DNA of 64,000 bases from Mycobacterium gordonae (GTDB taxonomy: Bacteria > Actinomycetota > Actinomycetes > Mycobacteriales > Mycobacteriaceae), in NCBI RefSeq assembly GCF_017086405.1, contig NZ_CP070973.1, positions 2,232,001 to 2,296,000 of the forward strand, read 5' to 3'. Both the position numbers and the translations under genes were made by a program. The notes beneath the pieces were generated by a model. That model saw only the letters and a list, made by a program, of their open reading frames with translations, did no database searches and was not told the origin of the DNA. Shown here one piece after another: positions 59,801 to 64,000 of this stretch. The stretch's first letter is position 1. Every line of letters starts with the position of its first letter.

Positions 59801-62800
59801 CCCGATCGACGCGGTTGCGACGGTGCAGGCGCCCGGCGTCGTCGACTTCGTGGTGGAGTCCGCACCGGAAGGTGAGACCACCCGGCACGCCGCAGCGTCG
59901 CTGTGCGCCGCCCAGCACGACGCGGTGCCGCCCGGCTACGACATCGCCGCGCTGCTCGCCGCACATCCCGGCGGTGTGAAGGGTTCTGAACTGCGGGAAT
60001 CGTTCGTCGAGCGCGGCGTGCAGCACGGTCCCGCCTTCAGTGGACTGTCCGTCGCGCACACCGCGGAATCCGGCGGCAACACCGTGCTGGCCGAGGTCGC
60101 ACTGCCCGCATCGATCCGTTTTCAGCACGCCGCCTACCACGTGCACCCGGCGCTGCTGGACGCCTGCTTCCAAACGGTGGCGGCCGCTGTCGGCCCCAGT
60201 GGTGGTGACGGCCTGCTGCTGCCGCTGGGCGTGCAGCGGCTGCGCGCCTACGGGCCCCTGCGCAATGCCCACTACTGCTACACGCGGGTGACCCGCGCGG
60301 ACGCGACAGGCGGTGAGGCCGACCTCGACGTGCTCGACGAGAACGGGACGGTGCTGCTGGCGGTGCGCGGTCTGCGCATGGGCACCGGGACCAGCGAGAG
60401 TGGCGAACGCGACCGGGTCCTCAACGAGCGGCTGCTGACCTGTGAGTGGCAGCAACGCACCCTGCCCGACCTCGACGTCGAAGAAGCCGGATCGTGGCTG
60501 CTGATCGACACCTCCGAGGCGACTGAGATGCTGGTCGGTTCGTTGAACGATGCGCTGAAAACCCAAGGCGCAGAATGCTTCAACGTGCCGTTGGCGCGGG
60601 GCGCCGACGTGGAACCGGTGCGTGCCCAACTGCGTGCCCGCTCCTTCACCGGCGTGGTGGTGCTGTGCGGTCCGGTCGGCATCGCGCCCGACGACGGGGG
60701 CCTGGCGCAGGCCCGGGAACAGGTGCGCCACGTGGTGCGGCTGGCCCGGGAACTGCCCGAGCTCGAAGGGGAGTTGCCCCGGCTGTTTGTGGTGACCAGG
60801 CAGGCCCAGTGGGTGTGCTCGGGCGACGACGTCAATCTCGAGCACGCCGGATTGCGCGGCCTGTTGCGGGTGATCGGCAGTGAACACCAGCTGTTGCGTA
60901 CCACGCAGATCGACATCGACGAGCACACCCAGGGCGAGCAGGTTGCCGCCCAACTCTTGAGCGGATCGCCCGAGGACGAGACCGCCTGGCGCGGCGGCCA
61001 GTGGTTCACTGCGCGGCTGTGCCCGACGCCGCTGGTACACAACGACCGCCGAACCCGGGTGATCGAACACGAGACAGACGGCATGCGTCTGCAGGTCCGC
61101 GCGCCCGGTGATCTGCAGTCGATGGAACTCGCTGCGTGCGACCGGGTACCGCCCGGCCCCGGCCAGATCGAGGTAGCGGTCGCCATGTCCACGATCAACT
61201 TCGCCGACGTGCTGATCGCGTTCGGCAAGTTCCCCGTCGTCGACGACCGGGAGCCGCAGCCGGGGATGGACTTCGTCGGTGTGGTGACCGCGGTCGGGGA
61301 GGGCGTCACCGACCACCGGGTCGGTGACCGGGTCGCCGGCTTCTCCGAGGGCGGCTGCTGGCGCACCTACCTGACGTGCAACGCGAACCTGGCCATCACC
61401 CTGCCCGCGGGCCTGAGCGACGAGCAGGCGATCGCCTCGGCCACCGCGAACGCCACCGCCTGGTACGGGCTGCACGATCTGGCGGGCATCAAGTCCGGCG
61501 ACAAGGTGCTGATTCACTCCGCCACCGGCGGCGTGGGGCAGGCCGCTCTGGCGATCGCGCGGCACGCCGGGGCGCAGATCTTCGCCACTGCCGGCAACGA
61601 CGCGAAACGACAGATGTTGCGCGACATGGGTATTGAGCATGTCTACGATTCGCGCAGCGTCGAGTTCGCCGAGCAGATCCGGCGTGACACCGACGGCTAC
61701 GGCGTGGACATCGTGCTGAACTCGCTGACCGGTGCCGCGCAGCGGGCCGGACTGGAGCTGTTGGCCTTTGGTGGACGGTTCGTCGAGATCGGCAAGGCCG
61801 ACGTGTACGGCAACACCCGGCTGGGTTTGTACCCGTTCCGGCGCGGCCTGACGTTCTACTACCTGGACCTGGCACTGATGTCGGTGCTGCAGCCGCAGCG
61901 GGTGCGGGAGCTGCTCGAGACCGTGTTCAGGCTGACGGCCGAGGGTGTGCTGGCGGCGCCGCAGACCACGCACTACCCGCTGGCCGAAGCGGCCAATGCG
62001 GTGCGGGCGATGAGCAATGCCGAACACACCGGCAAGCTGCTGCTGGACATGCCACGCAGTGGGCGCGCCAGCGTGGTGGTGCCGCCGGAGCAGGTTCCGG
62101 TGTTCCGCCGCGACGGCGCTTACATCATCACCGGTGGGGTGGGCGGTCTGGGGCTGTTCTTCGCCCAGAAGCTGGCGGCTGCGGGTTGTGGCCGGCTGGT
62201 GCTGACCGCGCGGTCGCAGCCGAATCCCAAGGCGCGGCAGATGATCGAACGCCTACGTAAGGCCGGCACCGACGTCGTGGTGGAGTTGGGCAACGTCGCC
62301 GAAGCAGACACCGCGGTTCGACTGGTGGAAGCGGCGACGGCGACCGGCCTGCCGTTGCGCGGTGTGGTGCATTCGGCTGCGGTGGTGGAAGACGCGACGC
62401 TGACCAACATCACCGACGAGATCATCGACCGGGACTGGGCGCCAAAGGTTTTCGGAACCTGGAGCCTGCACAAGGCGACCCTCGGGCAGCCGCTGGACTG
62501 GTTCTGCCTGTTCTCCTCGGGTGCCTCCTTGCTGGGCTCACCCGGTCAGGGGGCCTACGCCGCGGCGAACAGCTGGCTGGATGCGTTCTCCTATTGGCGT
62601 CACGCTCAAGGGCTTCCGGTCACCACGATCGCGTGGGGCGCGTGGGCCGAGGTCGGCCGGGCGACTTTCCTGGCCGAAGGCGGCAACCAGCTGATGATCT
62701 CACCCGAGGAAGGCGCGTACGCGTTTGAGACGTTGCTGCGTTACGACCGCGCCTACACCGGTTACATCCCGATCATCGGGGCGCCCTGGTTGGACGACGT

Positions 62801-63146
62801 GGTGCGGCGCAGCCCGTTCGGTGAGATGTTCAAGTCCAGTGGGCAGAGCACCCGGGGCCCGAGCAAGTTCCGCGCCGAGTTGATGACAGTGCCGCAGGAG
62901 GAGTGGGCCGGGCGGTTGCGCCGCCTGATCACCGAGCAGGTCGGTGTGATCCTGCGCCGTACCGTGGACGCCGACCGTCCCTTCGTCGAGTACGGCATGG
63001 ACTCGCTGGGCATGCTCGAGATGCGCACCCATATCGAGACCGAGACCGGAATCCGCTTGAGCCCCAAGGTGATTGCCACGCACAACACCGCCCGGGCGCT
63101 GGCCGAGCACTTGGCGCAGACGTTGGCCGAGGAGGGCTCGGCCTAG
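56877..63146 (+). CDS. mas: Mycocerosic acid synthase, iterative type I polyketide synthase
   Basis: Extends fatty acyl chains with methylmalonyl-CoA to make multimethyl-branched mycocerosic acids of dimycocerosates. 2089 residues, domain order KS-AT-DH-ER-KR-ACP. KS: DTACSSG with Cys177 and [20 protein letters not shown], Ser619. [55 protein letters not shown] and the catalytic [21 protein letters not shown], Ser2043. No thioesterase, as usual. FadD28 next door is its loader. A closely related Mas-like Pks is possible but the locus argues for Mas. Confidence 0.95.
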   Translation: MDTRFTPIAVIGMGCRLPGGIDSPDKLWESVLRGDDLVTEIPADRWDADAYYDPEPGVPGRSVSRWGGFVDDVAGFDAEFFGISEREATSIDPQHRLLLETAWETIEHAGLDPASLAGSATAVFTGLTHEDYLLLTKGSGGLASPYAVTGLNNSVASGRISHALGLHGPAMTFDTACSSGLMAVHLACRSLHDGESDLALAGGCALLLEPDGSVATSAQGMLSATGRCHSFDADADGFVRSEGCAMVLLKRLPDALRDGDRILAVVRGTASNQDGRSETLTMPSEDAQVAVYRKALAAAGVAAETIGAVEAHGTGTPVGDPIEYRGLTRVYGTGGSRCALGSAKSNMGHSESAAGAVGLIKAILSLRHGVLPPLLHFNRLPDDLAAIDTGIFVPQSVTPWPDGDGPRRVAVSSFGMSGTNVHAIVEQAPEPEAATPGAAQGPLVYAVSSSSADGLRASAGRLAEWVEAQCDSVTPADLGFTLARRRAHRPVRTLVVADGLADLAARLREVADASNTLCQAAVAHDDRGPVWVFSGQGSQWAAMGADLLATEPVFAETVAQLESLVLAESGFSVTEAMTAPQTVTGIDKVQPTIFAIQVALAATMERAYGVRPGAVVGHSMGETAAAVVAGALSLQDGARVICRRSKLMAGIAGSGAMASVELPAKQVNSELMARGIDDVAVAVMASPQSTVIGGATEQVRDLVARWEQRDVMAREVAVDVASHSPQVDPILDELATALADLEPMEPKVAYYSATQFDPRERPVCDADYWVDNLRNTVQFAAAIQAALDDGFRVFAELSPHPLLTHAVDQNAKSLDMTVAALAAMRREQPLPLGLRGFLTDLHSAGAAIDFSVLYPAGALVDAPLPAWNHRQLFIDADGSDSKVQGACTITVHPLLGSHVRLVEEPERHVWQTDVGTATLAWLDDHQVHNVAALPGAAYCEMALAAAAEVFGQDAGTFPEARDIVFEQMLLLDEQTPIDAVATVQAPGVVDFVVESAPEGETTRHAAASLCAAQHDAVPPGYDIAALLAAHPGGVKGSELRESFVERGVQHGPAFSGLSVAHTAESGGNTVLAEVALPASIRFQHAAYHVHPALLDACFQTVAAAVGPSGGDGLLLPLGVQRLRAYGPLRNAHYCYTRVTRADATGGEADLDVLDENGTVLLAVRGLRMGTGTSESGERDRVLNERLLTCEWQQRTLPDLDVEEAGSWLLIDTSEATEMLVGSLNDALKTQGAECFNVPLARGADVEPVRAQLRARSFTGVVVLCGPVGIAPDDGGLAQAREQVRHVVRLARELPELEGELPRLFVVTRQAQWVCSGDDVNLEHAGLRGLLRVIGSEHQLLRTTQIDIDEHTQGEQVAAQLLSGSPEDETAWRGGQWFTARLCPTPLVHNDRRTRVIEHETDGMRLQVRAPGDLQSMELAACDRVPPGPGQIEVAVAMSTINFADVLIAFGKFPVVDDREPQPGMDFVGVVTAVGEGVTDHRVGDRVAGFSEGGCWRTYLTCNANLAITLPAGLSDEQAIASATANATAWYGLHDLAGIKSGDKVLIHSATGGVGQAALAIARHAGAQIFATAGNDAKRQMLRDMGIEHVYDSRSVEFAEQIRRDTDGYGVDIVLNSLTGAAQRAGLELLAFGGRFVEIGKADVYGNTRLGLYPFRRGLTFYYLDLALMSVLQPQRVRELLETVFRLTAEGVLAAPQTTHYPLAEAANAVRAMSNAEHTGKLLLDMPRSGRASVVVPPEQVPVFRRDGAYIITGGVGGLGLFFAQKLAAAGCGRLVLTARSQPNPKARQMIERLRKAGTDVVVELGNVAEADTAVRLVEAATATGLPLRGVVHSAAVVEDATLTNITDEIIDRDWAPKVFGTWSLHKATLGQPLDWFCLFSSGASLLGSPGQGAYAAANSWLDAFSYWRHAQGLPVTTIAWGAWAEVGRATFLAEGGNQLMISPEEGAYAFETLLRYDRAYTGYIPIIGAPWLDDVVRRSPFGEMFKSSGQSTRGPSKFRAELMTVPQEEWAGRLRRLITEQVGVILRRTVDADRPFVEYGMDSLGMLEMRTHIETETGIRLSPKVIATHNTARALAEHLAQTLAEEGSA

Positions 63147-63230
63147 CCGAAGTCCAGCTTTGGCGAGATTCCGGTGTGAAATTGAAGACAGAAAGCGCCA
63201 TGCTCGTCGTGTCCGGAATTCGCTATCCTG

Positions 63231-63252
63231 ATTCTCTCATCTCCGAGAGAAT
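63231..63252. terminator. Hairpin between mas and the PE_PGRS gene
   Basis: Perfect eight-base arms ATTCTCTC (63231-63238) and GAGAGAAT (63245-63252) with a six-base loop. It follows the mas stop by about 85 bases and precedes the PE_PGRS start by about 70 bases, so it may end mas transcription or act as an operator for the next gene. The 173-base gap has no other gene. Confidence 0.5.
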
Positions 63253-63319
63253 GTAAAGGAATAGAGTTAGCTGACTGAGAAGCAGCCGCGGAGCACGGAT
63301 GTTGATATCGGGGTCAAGA

Positions 63320-64000
63320 ATGTCGTCTATGCTGGTTCAGCCGGAATCGCTCAAGTCCGCGGTAACAGATTTGAGCAGTGTCGAAGGTGCGGTTGGTAGC
63401 GCGCGACTGCGGATAGCCCCCGCCACAGCGATCGCGGCCGCTGGCGCTGAGGAAGTGTCGATTGCCATCGCAGCAGCCTTCGCGGGCCATGCCCGGGAAT
63501 TCCAGTTGCTCAGTACCGAGATTTTGTCGTTTCACGAGAACTTCGTCCGAGCCCTGACTATGGCGTTGGGGGCCTACACCGGCGCGGAGGCCGCCAGTGC
63601 GTCCCCGCTCCAAGATCTGCTCGATTTCGTCAACGCGCCTACCCAGGGGTTGTTGGGTCGCCCGCTGATTGGTGATGGCGTCAATGGGCTGCCCGGGCAG
63701 GCCGGCGGCAACGGAGGTTTGCTCTACGGAAACGGGGGCAACGGTGGTGCGGGTGCTGACGGTCAAGCGGGCGGGGCGGGTGGGTCTGCGGGTCTGTTCG
63801 GCAATGGTGGGGCTGGGGGGGCCGGTGGTGCTGGCGCGGCCGGAGGTGATGGTGGGGCCGGAGGTTGGTTGTCCGGCAACGGGGGTAGTGGCGGGGCGGG
63901 CGGCAGTGCGACCGTGCTCGGTGCTGATGGCGGCCGTGGTGGCAACGGGGGAGCGGGTGGTTGGGTGTCCGGCAACGGTGGAGCCGGCGGGGCAGGCGGC
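63320..64000 (+). CDS. PE_PGRS family protein (truncated by window end)
   Basis: 227 codons open to the last base, from ATG 63320 (an internal ATG three codons on is possible). Residues 1-~95 form the PE domain: LVQPESLKSAVTDLSSV with the PE pair, then helical ATAIAAAGAEEVSIAIAAAFAGHAREFQLLSTEI; the linker LQDLLDFVNAPTQGLLGRPLIGDG is the usual PE_PGRS motif, and then Gly-Gly-x repeats (GGNGG, GAGGAGG) begin at about residue 135. ESX-5-type export is expected for the family. It follows mas, where H37Rv has papA5, as I recall. Confidence 0.95.
   Translation, partial: MSSMLVQPESLKSAVTDLSSVEGAVGSARLRIAPATAIAAAGAEEVSIAIAAAFAGHAREFQLLSTEILSFHENFVRALTMALGAYTGAEAASASPLQDLLDFVNAPTQGLLGRPLIGDGVNGLPGQAGGNGGLLYGNGGNGGAGADGQAGGAGGSAGLFGNGGAGGAGGAGAAGGDGGAGGWLSGNGGSGGAGGSATVLGADGGRGGNGGAGGWVSGNGGAGGAGG

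Noticed and set aside
59673..62027. 784-residue open frame on the minus strand inside mas
   Set aside because: Long antisense frames are normal in GC-rich genes. It has His/Arg/Gln-biased composition, no motifs, and lies wholly within the intact mas gene.
63182..63256. Possible small frame between mas and PE_PGRS
   Set aside because: Too short and it ends in the hairpin region; no start signal of its own.

Overview
The window is a piece of a slow-growing Mycobacterium chromosome. It is GC-rich, has many GTG starts and 1-4 base stop/start overlaps, and carries mycobacteria-specific genes (hupB with a Lys/Ala tail, fbiD, lppX, mmpL7, fadD28, mas, a PE_PGRS gene). Gene order follows, in reverse orientation, the M. 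tuberculosis H37Rv segment from about Rv2997 to Rv2940c. All H37Rv comparisons are from memory, and I cannot name the species.

Layout. 1-21.6 kb is conserved core: a truncated FAD oxidoreductase, serA-leuB, an MFS transporter, an unknown ORF, a FAH-family enzyme with gltX, tRNA-Gln and tRNA-Glu, a PPOX protein, an IclR regulator divergent from leuCD, hupB, convergent mutT1/ppk1/fbiD, gpsA, ddlA, a DUF3515 protein, thiL, a DUF1330 protein and ung. 22.3-32.7 kb is an accessory block between ung and rpmB that I do not recall from H37Rv. Its first half looks like an orphan type VII secretion (ESX) module: an EspG-like protein coupled to ung, and an opposing operon encoding an EspC-like protein, a ~790-residue WXG-like protein broken by a one-base frameshift, a lipoprotein and a four-helix membrane protein. 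Its second half has an MDR oxidoreductase, a nitroreductase and a tight operon of SnoaL-like, sulfotransferase-like, DUF1214-like and SDR proteins.

32.9-46.2 kb returns to core: rpmB, an uninterrupted DAK2/DegV-type gene, recG, a secreted HNH nuclease, an aldo/keto reductase, lipN, a DsbA-like/VKOR pair, pyruvate carboxylase, a 51-bp MIRU-like tandem repeat that supplies the rsmD start codon, rsmD and coaD. 46.2-51.4 kb has a metallophosphatase, an epimerase, purU, a decayed 13E12 (DUF222-HNH) pseudogene and a permease behind a perfect RicR-type copper operator.

51.6-63.1 kb is the dimycocerosate (DIM/PDIM) locus: lppX, mmpL7, fadD28 and mas. FadD28 activates fatty acids for Mas, Mas builds mycocerosic acids, and MmpL7 and LppX export the lipid. 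The phenolic-glycolipid genes that separate lppX from the permease in H37Rv are absent here. A PE_PGRS gene follows mas and runs off the window.
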